From positions 120,763,161 to 120,827,160 of the forward strand of contig CM036618.1 in NCBI GenBank assembly GCA_020746105.1: a stretch of 64,000 bases of DNA, read 5' to 3'. Shown one piece after another: positions 9,153 through 22,826 of the stretch (positions are counted from its first letter, which is position 1; every line of letters starts with the position of its first letter). Below the pieces are notes generated by a model, which did no database searches, was not told where the DNA came from, and worked only from the letters and a program-made list of their open reading frames with translations. The stretch comes from Trogon surrucura. Lineage: Eukaryota; Chordata; Aves; Trogoniformes; Trogonidae. The translations under genes and the position numbers were made by a program.

Positions 9153-12100
9153 CAAAGTTAAAGGAGCAAAATGACAGGCTGTTACCTTACAGTGTAGTAC
9201 ACTAATTGCTTTAATGCAGAGTGAGAGAAAATTAACAGAAACTGAAGTTGACTAACACATACTGAGAAAAACACATGAGAGGAGGCGTTTGTCATAAAGT
9301 ACTTCCAAAATACTGCCGAATAAAATTCCATATGGACTGACAGGCTCCAAGGTTAAAAGGAGACTAAACTTTGCAGTAGCCTGAGGACTCCAAATCACCA
9401 CAATTGTTTCTTGGTGGGGAAGTCAGTCAACCGCAGTAAACTCAAAGAACGTCCAAGAAAAGAGATGAGCTTGGTTTTAAGAACGGTATTCATCAGGTGA
9501 TCTTCAGACCCAAACACAACTCAGCAAAACATTTCCAGGTGAAATCCTGAAAAAACGGTGGTTAACATGTTCATACCAACAAAATTCATACTTTTCATAA
9601 CCAACCACTGGTTGTATTTTCAGCTAGGCAGAAACACCGACTGCAGATCAAAAGAAAGCAAGCAATGCAAAAGGAAACGGTTGCCCACCAGCACCTTGTG
9701 AAGGATAGTTAGAAGAACCTGTTTGATGAGGCTCATCTCATCCTTGGGAGGGAGAAGATGATGGACTTGTCAAATCAGAAGCTACAGTTTGAATGGGAAG
9801 GAGCTAGAAAAGGTTAAACTGGTTAAGCACAGAAATGTCCATCATCACATCCTGCGTTAACCCCTCTGCGGAAGGCACGCTCGTTTTTCACATTCCTCTC
9901 ATTTCTTTTCTGGCGACCATGAGAAAGGCGTCAGGCAGGAATAATTTCATTCTAACACACAGGTTGATAAATTGTCACGCTAAACGGAAAGCTATGAATT
10001 AAGAATTCATCCATTCGGTGTGTCAGTTTGTGGTTTGCTCAACCACTCGGAGTTGTCTTCTAGCTCAGCAAGGCATTTTAGGATAGAGCCAAGCTGAAAT
10101 GTGAAGCAATGGGGACTTATTTCAGGGCTGAATAATGAGGAAAAAAATACCCAGGTCTACTAGAGGCAATTCTTCATCTCATAATTCGGGCCATTTGTGT
10201 GGTTTGTAAATGTAACATTAAAGGGAATCAAAGTGCTGCTGTATATAATTAATCCATATAAGCAGAGTCATCATCAATATTTAAAAGCCTACAGAAAACA
10301 GTGCAAGAAATAGTCCTAGCTTCTACCTGCACAATTAGAAAAGCAGTTGTGGTAGTAATTATTTCAAAATAATTAGCAAAATTTATATAATTCATGCATC
10401 TTTCCAGTATCCCAAAGGTACTAGAACATGTTATCTGGAAAACAGGGGGAAAAAAAAAAAAAAAAAGAGTGAAGTTCTTCATGCTTTCTTTGCTTTTGTC
10501 TTTTCAGAATTACAATCTGCTCTCAACCTCCTAAAGTCTACCTGTACACAGGCAGAACACTACCCTAAGACCTTTTTTGTCTTTTTTGTGTGTTTTTTAA
10601 ATACTGTTATGGTACTTATGGTGTAGCTAATCACAAGATTTCATTTCAATTTCATTTGCTGCAAAATAACAGCGTAACATTTGATTTGAAGAAGGAAAAA
10701 CGTGATTGCAAGAAGTTTTAATAAAGCAACAATTACACCCTGAAAATCAAAAAGAAACCAAAAGGTGAGAAAAATTAACAGAGTTCAATCTCGAAACATG
10801 AATATTCAACATCCAGGCTTCAAAACAATAAAAACCCCCTGTAACTCTTTATGAAATCAAAAGCCACTGCTGAAAAGAGGCTACCCGGAGCCTTGCCCTG
10901 ACAGCAGCACGGTGCATTTTTCCGCAGGGCAGCCAGCAGCGAGAGGTACCCCGTGGCGCAGGCACACCCCGTCGCGCTTCTGATTTATTCTGAGGAGGTC
11001 TAAGCAAGGTCAGCCCTGGCTACACCTGCAGGGCTGACCTCAGTGGGCATATTTTGGAGTAAAAGTAGTAGGTGCCCACACCATTTTTTTTTTTTCTTAA
11101 GGTATTAACACTGATGAACAATACTCAGTTTTGAAAAGGAAAAATTGGGGGGGGAGGAGGAAAGAAGGCACAGCTCATGCCCTACCTCGCACTTTTTCCA
11201 AGCTATGCAGACAAGACTTCACTTGCAAATTTTGCCACAAAGTTAGAGGAAAGCAAGGTGTTACTGCACGGTTTTTGCAAGAGCAGCCTGGAAGGAAGAT
11301 TTTGACAATGAATTACAAGCTCCTGCAAGCAACTAGCGCAGACATGTAGGGTTTGAAGAGCCTGCAAGCGAAGCACTGAAGTAAGGTCTGCTTGGGTGAG
11401 TGTAACATGCTCTGCATATGAACGTGTTGTATCACCTCTCTAATGATCCTTTTTTTCATACAGCTTGAAATTAGAGGCAGCTCCCACTGTGGTCAGTGTG
11501 AGCCACATTACAGAAGAAACACAGAGTCTGGTTATGTATTTTACTGCATTTTTTCGTTGTTGCCTTTAAACATAGGCCCAAACTGTTGCTATAGGGCTAA
11601 ATATTTGTATAACGACAGTCATGTATTCCTTTACAAAGGAAAGTGGAATTTAATAACCTCAGCATATTCAGGAGTAATGCAAAACAGTAAAATACGGACA
11701 GGACATCTTCCACTGTCCATAAGAATATTGTCCCAAATCATTCTGTATACAGTTGTCAAATATAAAAAGCTACCATCTGTAAGCTAAAAAATAAGTAAAT
11801 CTTTAGAAGACTATAAAAGATACTAAGAATAAAATGTAGCTATCAACTTACTCTATCACTGAAATCAGAAATTGTCCCTTCTATGACAAAACTAAGACAG
11901 CTTAGTCGGTGAGAGATAGATAGTGCTCTCCATTTTATTGTTCTTGGAACATACAATCCATTACATCTCTTAAAATGGAGAAACATAATCTAAAGTTTGA
12001 CCAAATACAGAAAATATATTTTCTACTGTTAGTTTACCATTTTCACATACCCTGAAAACTTAAAAATCTTTGATGAGGAACTTTAAAGAAAAGGGAGATG

Positions 12101-12938
12101 ATGAGTAATCAAAATTATGCGAAAGCCTCTAGATACATTCAAAGGTGTGACAGAGCCAAGAACCCAGATGAAATCCCTGGCAATGACAGGATTTCAGATT
12201 GTGTGGCACGATTCTTTGTCGCTGGAGTTTCTAGTCCTTCCTCATCAGATCGGAGCTGTAGCACTCCGTCACTTGCCTACCAAAAACTGCCCGGCACCTT
12301 ATTTGCCCATATTGCAAATTATTATTGCAATAATAGTACTTATCTGCACATATTGCATACTATCAGCTGCATACCTGACCCCTGGCTACCCCGTGGCTGT
12401 GCCAGAAATAAAGCAACATGTCAGTTTTATTATATTCTCAAGATACTTCTTTAACACAAAGATTGCATACCTGTCGTTCCTAATGATGAGGGAGATTAAA
12501 GCCATTATCAACATAAAATGCAGTAAATAGGTATTGTCGTTCCAAGATTGGGCACTGAAACAGATAAAACCTGGCAGAAGAGGCATTAAGGCTTTGATGA
12601 AAAATTCACTGAGGTGAGGCTGGACAAGAATCTTTCATTTTCTCTGAAGCACAACAGGAGGGTGGGCTGGCTGCACCGCCACACATCGATAACGCCGTGC
12701 AGAAAGAGAATTTGTCAGGTTGCAACACCTAATCGATAACTTCATCATATATGCACCAGCGCTATCCCTATAATTTCCCATCCTCGCTTCCTGCTAATTC
12801 CACTGGTCAAATTTAGATATGGAAAAACTGCCCAAGTCAAGCAGGGCTCACGCTACCTTGCCATGTAGGACTATTCCCAGTTAAAACAAAATATTTGAGC
12901 TCTGGAGAGCCAACGCGACTTTTGGTCGCAGGTCAGAA
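9153..12938. other. Noncoding stretch with simple runs
   Basis: No gene or interspersed repeat is recognised. It holds an A17 run at about 10450-10466, a G-run (G8 then GAGGAGG) near 11147, and a small GC-rich patch at about 10880-11040. Two overlapping plus-strand frames of 118 and 137 codons at about 12098-12530 carry no known motif and overlap each other, which argues for chance. Confidence 0.4.
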
Positions 12939-13020
12939 GACCACACGTGGAAGACTGATTTCCCTCCATGGCCAATGACGACCACACGTGGAAGACTGAT
13001 TTCCCTCCATGGCCAATGAC
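12939..13020 (+). repeat. Perfect 41-bp tandem duplication with E-box
   Basis: Two identical, directly abutting 41-bp units occupy 12939-12979 and 12980-13020. Each starts GACCACACGTGGAAGACTG and ends GGCCAATGAC. Each unit carries a CACGTG E-box within CCACACGTGG, and a CCAAT-box core (CCAAT) near its end. No difference between the copies was seen, so the duplication is recent or conserved by homogenisation, and it doubles both motifs. Confidence 0.9.
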
Positions 13021-14937
13021 AAGAGGCAGGCACTGTCAGGTGGCAACACGGGACGTCTGTGCTACGTGAACCCAAGCCAGATAATGTGAAACCACCTTCT
13101 GGTGCCCAAGATGCTTGTGGTTAATTTACCATCCTCACCACAAGCACTTCCACCACAAATCCTCTCAGCTTTAACCACTGCCCAAAGCCACGAGAACTGC
13201 TTGTACTTGCTGATCTCACTAACACTTTCTTTCGCTGCTTCTAGTAACAGTTTGCCCCCTGACTCAAGAGCAGTACCACTGTGTAGAACAAATAAGCAAA
13301 CAAGTCTGACCCTTTGCCTGGGCCGCGACTCAATCACAAGCCTTTTTTGTAGATGGTGGAACACGCTGGAGGTATTCTCTCTCTGAAAGCTTCAGTAAAA
13401 GGACTGTAGCGCTAGTCAGAGGTTAATGCAGAGGAAACAAAGTTGAAAAATAATCGTACAAAAGAACTTCTACAGGCAATTAGACGAAAAAATAAATTTG
13501 GGAAAGCTGATTAACCACTTAAAAATATGCTGCTCCTTCACCCCCACCCCCAGTTACTGATTATTTTTAAAGTGTTGATCAAAGAAGCACTTCTGCGGTT
13601 TTGGTTTTACCTCTCTGTAAGGCAGAAAGGGAGACAAATACATAAAGCACAAAGACCACACTAGGATGAATGTGTGGTCACAGTTCAGTCATTTTTCTCC
13701 GAATGCCGCAACGTATACAGCCTATCTACAGTAACTTTGTAAAACAATGTTCTCAATAAGCCAGTAATTTAATGAGTTATTATTCCTTCTATACTTTAAA
13801 TGAGGAAAATTCAAAATCTTAGGAAGCTCCAAGCTTTCATATAGACCTTTTGCATCCAGGATTAGCATGTAACTCACAGTGATCCATTCCACAAGTAGGA
13901 AACACAAAAAGGGATCGTATCATACAATTTGCACATAACAAACACTTCATTTCATTATTCTAATACTCCTAGTGTGATTTATGAGTCAGCTGAGTGCTTC
14001 TGAAAAACGTATTGAGAAAACAAAGAATTAGGCAAAGTACAAAATGTTGCTTATATGAATGCAGAGACCAGTAATGTCAAAGGATATTGCAGGCATCTTA
14101 TGCTATATCTAAGCACGTTTGTAAGGCAGATAATGTATGTTTTTATAACTGCTTAGAAAAGGAGATGAATCATCTTCTAATGCTCTCTATAAAATTACTT
14201 CTCTAGAGGCAATTAATAGAGAGAAAGCCCGAAAACATCAGTCACATGCTCTAATCATCAGGGGGACACAAATTAAATGATGATTTTTTTTAAAAAAAGG
14301 GAAGGAAAAAAAGAAAAAGACTGTACTGAACGTGGACAACTTGTTCTCTCGTGGAAAGCAACTGCAGCAATCTCATATTCTATAACCACATTAGCAAAGA
14401 AACGGTTCGGTGGGTAGCTAGGGAAGATCTTATGTCCCTGAAGCATCAGGTAGATAAATTACAATATGAAATGTACACTACTAAATACATAGCACAGGTT
14501 TATGGTCACAGTTTGCAGGAAGAGATGTCCTGTTAATTTATCTCTAATAACGATGTGATCTCAGAACACCACTCCTACCAATTTTCTATAAAGCCCGCAA
14601 ACAATCCAAAAATCTGCCCAGAATTTGTTACGAGCAGCAAAAACCATATTAATCTGGCTGGAATAAGCGACTGCGCAGGGGCACAGTTCTTTTCGCCCCC
14701 CAAAGTCTCAGGCAGTCTTTGCTTTATACTTCAAACAAATTAAATCTGCCGCAATTAATGATTATAGTTTTTCCTTCAATCAGCCCATATTCCTCTAGGA
14801 AATTAACTTTGCTATTAAAAGCCTAAAGGCTGGAAGGGAATCTAGTTAGATGAGTTCTACCTCCTCTGTACTGCCTGTGTAATCAAATGCAGCTTCCCCC
14901 ACCAGTTTAATTCTAATCACTTTAATTACTGAAAATT
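13021..14937. other. Noncoding stretch
   Basis: AT-rich sequence without recognisable genes. A 94-codon plus-strand frame at about 13102-13386 and an opposing frame show no family signature. A C-rich run (CACCCCCACCCCCAG) lies near 13540 and a purine-rich patch at about 14290-14320. Confidence 0.4.
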
Positions 14938-14964
14938 ACAACAACAACAAAAAAAAACAACCCA
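14938..14964 (+). repeat. Short (ACA)n / A-rich simple repeat
   Basis: Four ACA units pass into an A run and then CAAC. It is a minor simple-sequence tract of the kind common in noncoding vertebrate DNA. Confidence 0.7.
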
Positions 14965-17900
14965 AACCTCATTTCTTACACCAAAACAAAGGAGAAAAGC
15001 TACACGTGGTAGCACAAGAATACTGGGTGGCAACAGTTTGATGCTACACGTGAGGGAAAGGAAATGACAGAAAATAAAGAGAAATTCTAATATTCCTTAG
15101 ACAACAGCTATCAGACTGAGGAGGTGGAAATAGCAGGCCACAAGCCAGAATAAAACTCCACGCAGACTGCTTCCAAGGCGTGAAATTGGGGGAAGAGTCA
15201 GTATTGCAAAGCGTTGATTGCACAGGACCTACGTAGCTCCGCTGAATCTTAGGCTGTGTTTCCTACTCAGCCTTTTGGTCAAATGCTTCCTGCACAGAGC
15301 AACAGAAAAGCAAAACCTGCACCCCGAATGGCTTAATGCTCTCTTTCCCACCAAAAAGGAGGTGATTATTCAAGCATAGGAGAGCTGTCCATGCACATGG
15401 AGAGAAAACCAGGCCACGAGCCACACTCCGTTCTTGCCACATCTCTCAATCCACATTATTTCAGTAGTTAACACTAAGAAAGGAGAAGCCATGGGAAAAC
15501 CTGGGGATGAATGTCTCAAGTATAGAAGAACACAGGTGGAAACCAAACTGAAGGATAACACCAGGGGAACAGATCCCTAAAACTGAAAAGGAGCACAAGC
15601 AGCTCATTGAAATGCTCGATTTTATATACAAATACTAAGACGAAGGGTCTCAAACAAGTCTGTTACACACACATGCTGTTATAGTAAAATATCTAGTGAG
15701 TAAGTATGTATATTTTCCTCCATTTTATTTTCACAGTGACAGTATTTCTCAGTGTTACAAAACTCACTTTAAAAAAGTTATTATTTCATGGTTTCTGTTA
15801 TCTCTTGCTACAAGGAAACTTCTACGCTGCTCAGAAAAATACAAGGTAATATCATGCCTTTATTTCTTTTTACATAGGCAAAACATACAACAAATCCATT
15901 CTTTCCTTTTTTTGTTATTTTTCCTCTTTGACCATAATGGCTTTACTATCTATCTACTTCATAATTTTAAGGACCTCAACTGAGGCCACTTTAAATCTTC
16001 TCTGTCCAGATGACTAATCCCAGTAATCCCATTTCAGCTGCTAGTTTATATTCTACTAACACTGCAAACCCCTCCGATTCATACAAGAAAGGGTTCGGTG
16101 TACGCTGGTGACTCTTACTGCAAGACATCGTGGTCACTGCTGAAAGTGGGAAAGCTACTGCCACAGAGCAAGGAGTGGTGCTAGTAAGAAACCAGCACTT
16201 AGAACTCTAAAAATATTGGAACAAATTATTTCATTTTTGCTGAATTCACCAGTCAAACAGCTTTGTATTTTATAATATGCACTACAGAAAAGAGAAATTC
16301 TGGTTCACCACAGACAAAAATTGTAGCCCTTCTCCAAAATGGAAACTTGTGAAATTCAAGACAACGTTTTAACCTATTCTGTTCACCGATCTTTTAATAA
16401 TGGAAATTAGGGAGAGAGGGCAGCGGAGGATACCACAGCAGTACTTAGCATCCTGGAACCTGCGCAGAAACATGGAAAGGTAAACTATATAGACCTCACC
16501 AAAAGGCAAACCGTGCATGCTCTTAGAGAAATATGTCACATCTTTTAAAAAATTAGACCACTTTGTTACAAGACAACACACACGCTTTTACGAAGGTCTC
16601 CTTCTGTGCCAAGATGTCTGTAGCCATAAAGTCTTTAAAAATACCCTTGGTTTGTAAAGAACTGCAGCAAGCGATAGTACCCTGATGAGCAAACACACCA
16701 AGCCTGTATCTGAGCCTACAGTGCTCTCCTCAAGGGACAATTTAATCATGGATATCAAGATAAAAACTCCCAGGGTGGAGAATCCTCATATTTACGGTAA
16801 ATGCAAGTGACACATTCACAACCTTTGTTCAAACACACCCGGCTTTGAACATTTAAAAGCCTGTAGTGTTAACTGATTCAAGTATATCTAACAGGACAAT
16901 ACACCTCATTCAAACCTTTAAAAGTTCTAGACTTAGATGAGACATCCTTATCCATCCTTACCCGCTCCCAACTGCTCTACCATAAACAGTCAAGAGGATA
17001 TTTTATCCAATCCTTCCCTAAGTTTTTCCTCGGCTTTCTTAGAAGATGGGGAAAGCTGTAGAAAAGTACCTTGCAAATCCTGAAGGTTCTGACCTGTGAA
17101 GCACTAATAAAACCTCCACTGAATAAAAAGGGGGAAAAAAATAAGTATTAGGGAAGCATGGATCTATTAGTAAGAACTCCTTACTAGCTGATGGGGTTTT
17201 TGCCTGCCCCATTCACGATTTTAAGCGTTTTACCTCAGCAACATCAACATTTAGAAAACAGAGTAAGAAGAGAGGACCAGAGGAAACAAACCCAGAAAAA
17301 AAGAAACCCAAACAGACAAACGAATCAAAAGGAAGCAAATAAAGGTAAGATTGTGACAGAAGACTTGCCAAAAGCCCTGTCTCTTTCTTTTTTTCCCCAG
17401 AAGATACACCAATATACCCGTATTTTCAATACACATCACAAATTTTAAGTACATCTCTTGAAATAAGACACGTTTTAAAACAATTAGGGTTATAAAAGCC
17501 ATAATAGGTCCTATGAGAAAAAAAAACACCAAAAATCAGTTGTATCTGTTAGCAAGTACCTTTCCTGTGACAAACTGAAGAAAACGTCCATTGAGACCCA
17601 CACTAACTCCATCTCATATGGCAGGATGAAGTCAACTGTTATTGATGCGATCAGATTATACGTTCCACCATTACATTTTCCAAATTAATCTTTAAAAGAA
17701 CAGAACTATATTTGTTTGAAGCACCTAAGAGAGTTCTTTAAAATGAAAGGGAAATAAAAGCTGAACTAGAAATGCAGTGGTTGATGTTAGCTTTATAACA
17801 GACGGGATATGAATATCTACTCTCTCACTCGTCTCATTGAAGCTGGGACTTGAAATGCATTACGGCCAGCACACAAAACATCCTTTCATAAAGATAAATT

Positions 17901-18455
17901 CAACCGTTGGTGGACCCAAAGGACTCTCGAGAAGAATAAAGGCACTTAACCTGCGTTTCCTGTTCTTCAGAATCAATAATTCCAGAGGATGTCCATTTGG
18001 AGGTTCAAGCCCCTTTGCAGGCAACTTACAGACCTCTCGTGGGACTTGGCCAAAATGCACAGAAAGCTCTCGTGTCACAACCGCCGTGAGGGTCTGTACT
18101 GACTGAACAGCCAGGCTTGAAAAAATTACATGCCCTAACCTGAGAAATTCCGTTGAGGCACAAGACTATGTCCTAAGTATAGTTTCAGAAAGCGAATCTA
18201 GCAGCTCAGCGATTTCACTTTTTACATGCGGGGATGTTATGACAGCTTCACAGTGGATTCCTATTTAAATAGAACTTTAGTCCCCTCTCGCATCCTCCAA
18301 AGCATCCATCACTGTAACTTTAGCCTTTTCATAATTTAAATGAATAATCTTCAGCTCCTAAGTACTGCTGTAGTCCGTTTTGACAGACAAAATTAATACG
18401 CTCTCGCAGTTACTGTTGGAAAGCACGAGAAGCCCCAGTTATCAGATACTTTAAC
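14965..18455. other. Noncoding stretch
   Basis: Nothing supported. The text is high-complexity AT-rich DNA with scattered short open frames on both strands and no repeat family that I recognise. Confidence 0.4.
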
Positions 18456-18640
18456 CTTCCCCCTCCGGCCACTCATTCACGCTGCCAAGCTCACTTCCAC
18501 GGATCTCCGTCCCCAGCACCCCGGCCCGCAGTCACCCCACAAGCGCCGGGAAGGGACCAGCGATGCTGGCAGAGATCTGCAAACTCTGATCTGCCCTGGA
18601 CTGTGCTCTCACAAACCGGGCTTCCAAATACAATTCTGGC
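18456..18640. other. Small GC-rich island
   Basis: A locally GC-rich patch (CCCCCTCCGGCC, CCCCGGCCCGCAGTC, AAGCGCCGGGAAGGG) with several CpGs stands out from AT-rich flanks. No promoter element or convincing splice site is seen beside it. It could be a small regulatory island or old exonised sequence. Confidence 0.4.
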
Positions 18641-20859
18641 TCCAGAGCACGAGAGGTTTTATGCTTTTAGAAACGACGTCTGTCGTTGGAGGGAAGTCGA
18701 TGTTTTTACAACCTTGGTAGAGAAAATTGTCCCAGCGGCTCCAGCGAGCTCAATTTAACCTGCTACAAGAGAGAAAACTGTAGAGCTGCTGTTCAGGAGA
18801 AAAAATTCTACAGATCTTTCTGTCAAAGTTGGGTTAGTTGGAGTTTTGCTTATTTATTTACGGTGAGCTGTAGTTAATTTTATTATACGCATACTCACTA
18901 TCTTGGTACTTTTCGCCTACACTGAGCCTATAGAACAAGTGAAGAATAAAAAGAAAAACAACCCCAACAAAGATGAGTTCTCCACTTTCACCAGTTGCTC
19001 AGAGTCCCCCATCACAAGGCACTTTCTAGCCAGTAAATGAGCACAGGAAGAGCAATAATGTTTTGATACGGTTGCCATAGTGCAAAAGTATTATTCCATA
19101 TATGAACTTTCATGACATTTGTCATCAAAATCATATACAGCAGGTAAAACCTAAGTACAGGCACGGGAAGAGTAAGACCCTGATGGCCAGCAGCTTTAAG
19201 CAGGGTTGATAAAGAGCCAACAAGCAGGAACTGAAGCCTGCATTATTTCCCAAGGTATAAACCAGATCTTAGCTACATTAATTAAGATGTTTGGTGAATG
19301 CATTAAGAATCCTCTATTTTAATAATCCTCATTTTAATAACAGACAATGGCCATTTATGAATGGTATTGTACACACACGTGAAAGCCTTCTGTTAAAAAA
19401 ATAACAGTGAAAAAGGATTACATGCTCCACTTTTACGTATCATTTAAAAAGCACATCAGAAGTACAAGATGCACGAGAATACGCAAAATATTGTTTATTC
19501 AAGGGACACTTTCTTAAAGCCTGGAAACTATAAGAAAACTCTACATTTCAAAGGAATATTCTTAAAAGCTGAATTATTTTGTTAAACAAGAAATACTTCG
19601 AGCATTTTCTCAGCTGCTATTAAAAAGCAAAAAGCTGCAACTACAAATTCTGTGTAATATCACCTACTTATTGATTGAATTGAATAAATACTACTTCCTT
19701 TTGTTGACAAAGAAAACTACTACAACTTATAGCAGTTTGAAAAATTGCCAGTAACACGTAAGTTTTTTTCCCAACTGATATTCCTTTCTTCTTTCTTCCA
19801 TTTTACTCTCTGTAAACAGCTGTATGCATTTCATCTCTAGAACATCAGGATGAGATATTTTTATTGCTGTTCAACTACTCAATGCTTTTACTTTTCCATG
19901 ATTTACACTGGAAGAACACAATGGCAAGTAATGACAAAAAAACGTTTGCTAAGCCAGCCAACTTTAACTAATGCTGCTGAAGCCACCTGAGTGGAAAGCA
20001 AATTGGGAATTTGTAAATGGCAGTGTTTGGACTACTATATTTCAAAGGATGTTCACAAATAATCATTTTAACATAATGTGCTTGGTTTCCTGTCATCAGT
20101 CCTAGATAGGAAGCTGGAGCACACAGTGGATGTAGCCACTGAAATTCCCACCCTGCAGAGCAATCTCCCTCTTTCCACTGATTGTGTGATGGATCTGGTT
20201 GGAGTTTGTGAATATTTTCCTTTAGTTTCGGGAACAGCATTTGACCTATAAGCTTTACAGCATTCGTATCATGCATCCTCAGAGCTGGAAACCTGCACTC
20301 TGGAGGAGAATAAGCCAATGCCAGTTTTCAAAATCTTGATGAGTAAGATGTTTCTGCAGTTTGAGAGCACGTCAGCATTTTCACTTTGGTATATAACATA
20401 GTCAAAAAGCACAGCAGGAAAGTCCAGGTTTTCACCCACAGTAACGCTCTCTAGCAGAAGTCCACAGAAATGAAGTGAGCCCTTAGAAAGGCACAGTAGA
20501 GAGAGCTCGAGCACTCAGCAAACACTGTCACAAGTAAGTGGAAATGCATAAGAGACTGATCAGATCAGGTTTTCATCCACAAACACAAGTTTAAGCCAGT
20601 TTGCATGAACTTAAACGGAGCTGCCGTACTTCTATATGGCCTGAGACTCCTGCAAGGAATTGTCTTACATGACCATTTAATCCTTCCACAACTGCACGTA
20701 TGTTTAAGTAAGTACAGTTGCACCCAAAATACCACAATCTGCAGTACTTAATTGAAAGCAACCCTTTGGGAACTGCTACCTCTGAGCAATAAAATAATCT
20801 TCAGCTGGAATGAGACACTGTTATCGGGTGCAAGAAGCACCATTTGTCTCCAAGACTTT
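18641..20859. other. Noncoding stretch
   Basis: No gene recognised. A near-palindrome at about 19343-19369 (ACAATGGCCAT, a short loop, ATGGTATTGT) could form a short imperfect hairpin. The minus-strand 116-codon frame at about 19968-20318 lacks known motifs. Confidence 0.4.
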
Positions 20860-21244
20860 CTTTCAGAGGAAAGTCACCCTGCCGCACTGCTCACGCCCCT
20901 CAAGTTCCACTCATGGTTTCCACTTCCTGGTGGTTTCTCCTCTCTTTCCAAGGCTCTGAGATATTTTCTGCCAACCACATTCTCTATCAGGTCCCTCCTT
21001 CTACTTCGGTCCCTCTCCCAGCTGCTTTCTCCCTCCACAGGGCTGTTGCCGAACCAGCTTGCCTTTCCACAGCCTTCTGCTCCGTCTGCTTCTCTGCCAA
21101 GCTCACATTTGAGAAAATATCCCTTTTTTCATTGCCCCAACAGACAGTTCCTGCAACTTCCCAACTGCCTTCAATCTTTGAGAGTCATCCCCCCTGGAAG
21201 TTACCTACCACTCACCCCTGGGGAGTCAAGAAAAATTCAGATTC
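20860..21244 (+). other. Pyrimidine-rich tract with two overlapping open frames
   Basis: About 385 bp are strongly C/T-biased on the plus strand, with repeated CTTC, CTCC and TTCC. Two plus-strand frames stay open together (179 and 135 codons) because the bias removes stop codons. The translations are Ser/Leu/Pro-rich low-complexity text. I read this as a compositional tract, not a gene. Confidence 0.5.
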
Positions 21245-22826
21245 GAATTAATTTATCAGGGCTTTCTCTTGAGAGGGAATGTAGCTGCTAACTAGAAAAC
21301 CTTATCTGGTAGCTTGGGAGTTAAAAGGTCACATGAGACCAGGAAGGATCTTGACTGAAGAACAGCCATTATTTTTTTCATTATGGTAATTTTTTTCCTC
21401 AACAACAAAGCACTTCAAAACGTTTCACTGGACATCATATAGATCATTTCAAGTTTCTTCCTCAGTGTCTCATAAACGCTGGCAACAGAATTATGAAACT
21501 GTAAACAAACGTGCTGCAGAATCATACTATTTACTGAAAAACAGGAGTATGTCAGGTGCAAGCATATATGCTCACTATTAAGTTTAGATATGAAGCCATT
21601 TTTCAACTACAGCACAGATGTATATGCAAAAAGTTTCACTTACCAAGATTCATCACAAATATTGAATTATTAAACAAACCACCTAAATTGGATATTGAAT
21701 AACAATCATTATCACAATGTGAGAAAAAAAACTGTTCCCTTGAGACCAGACAATTTAATCAGCCTACAGGAAATAAATACCAAAAAAGTTAAATTTAGTG
21801 CTCAGTGAGTACTATTTTAACCTCTCTGGTTCAGCAAGATTTAAGATATGTCTCTCAAGAGTTATCTCTTCGCAAATTAACTTTACTCTCCCCATCCTTC
21901 CTTCCACTTGTTTATGTGAGTAACCATAAATAAAATAATAAAATCCTAATCGCAATCACATTTCAAACACCGAAGGTCAAACAACAACCCTTCTCCAACC
22001 ACTAACTGAAAACAAATATCTAGAGTAAAGCCCCATATTTGTGGCTTTTATGTTTTGGGGTTTTTTTTTCTACTTATGACCATTTGTCTGATTTTTATCC
22101 TGTATTTCCATGAAGGAATACCAATGGCAACAGCTAGTTTCGACCCACAGAAGCAGACAGTGGAAACCTGAATTACGACTGAACTGGAGGCTTTACAACA
22201 TAAATTAATCTGCCAATATCCTGCCACCTGCCCTGCAGCAACTCCTCAGGGGCGAAGCTGGACTCTGCAACTGTGTGCAGTTAAGATTATAAGCGATGTT
22301 TAAACCAGAAATACTGTAATATGTCATCTGGAAAACTGAGCAGCCATATTTGAAGAATAATTACATCTAACAGCTCTTATATATGAAGGGAAAGAAAGCA
22401 GTGAGCACTTAATAGTGCAGACCAAACTCGGCAGAAAATGGTACACACAGCTTAGCTCCAGGTAGGACTAAGCTACCGTCAGCCTCACCAATCCACCTCC
22501 AAATGCCACAGCAGATCTGGTTTGTGGATGTCAGCAGAGCTTGGGTACCAGAGAGACCAGAAGCTCTTCCGAAGACAAACATGAGCAGCTCTTACTAAGA
22601 AGAGCTTACGGATCATGATTGTGAGAGAGGCAGTCTACCTTGAAAGGAAAGTCCTCAGGACGCCCGGTTCAAATCCTCCAAAGTAGTTTTATTTTGAGTG
22701 GGTAGACATTTACCAGCTATTTGTTTCTATGACAGGTAGGATAAAGATATTTTCCCCTTAAATAAACCATCCAGAAATAAAATTGTTCAGATACTCTCCA
22801 CAAAACATGCTTTCAAAACGCCAATT
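21245..22826. other. Noncoding stretch
   Basis: AT-rich, no gene or repeat recognised. At 22666-22676 there is an exact match to a tRNA-type B box (GGTTCAAATCC), but no A box or cloverleaf was found around it. Confidence 0.4.

Noticed and set aside
14826-14870. GGCTGGAAGGGAATCTAGTT, similar to the CR1 3' region
   Set aside because: Only partial similarity, and no octamer tail or coding part nearby.
22666-22676. Exact tRNA B-box match
   Set aside because: No A box, anticodon arm or acceptor stem could be folded around it.
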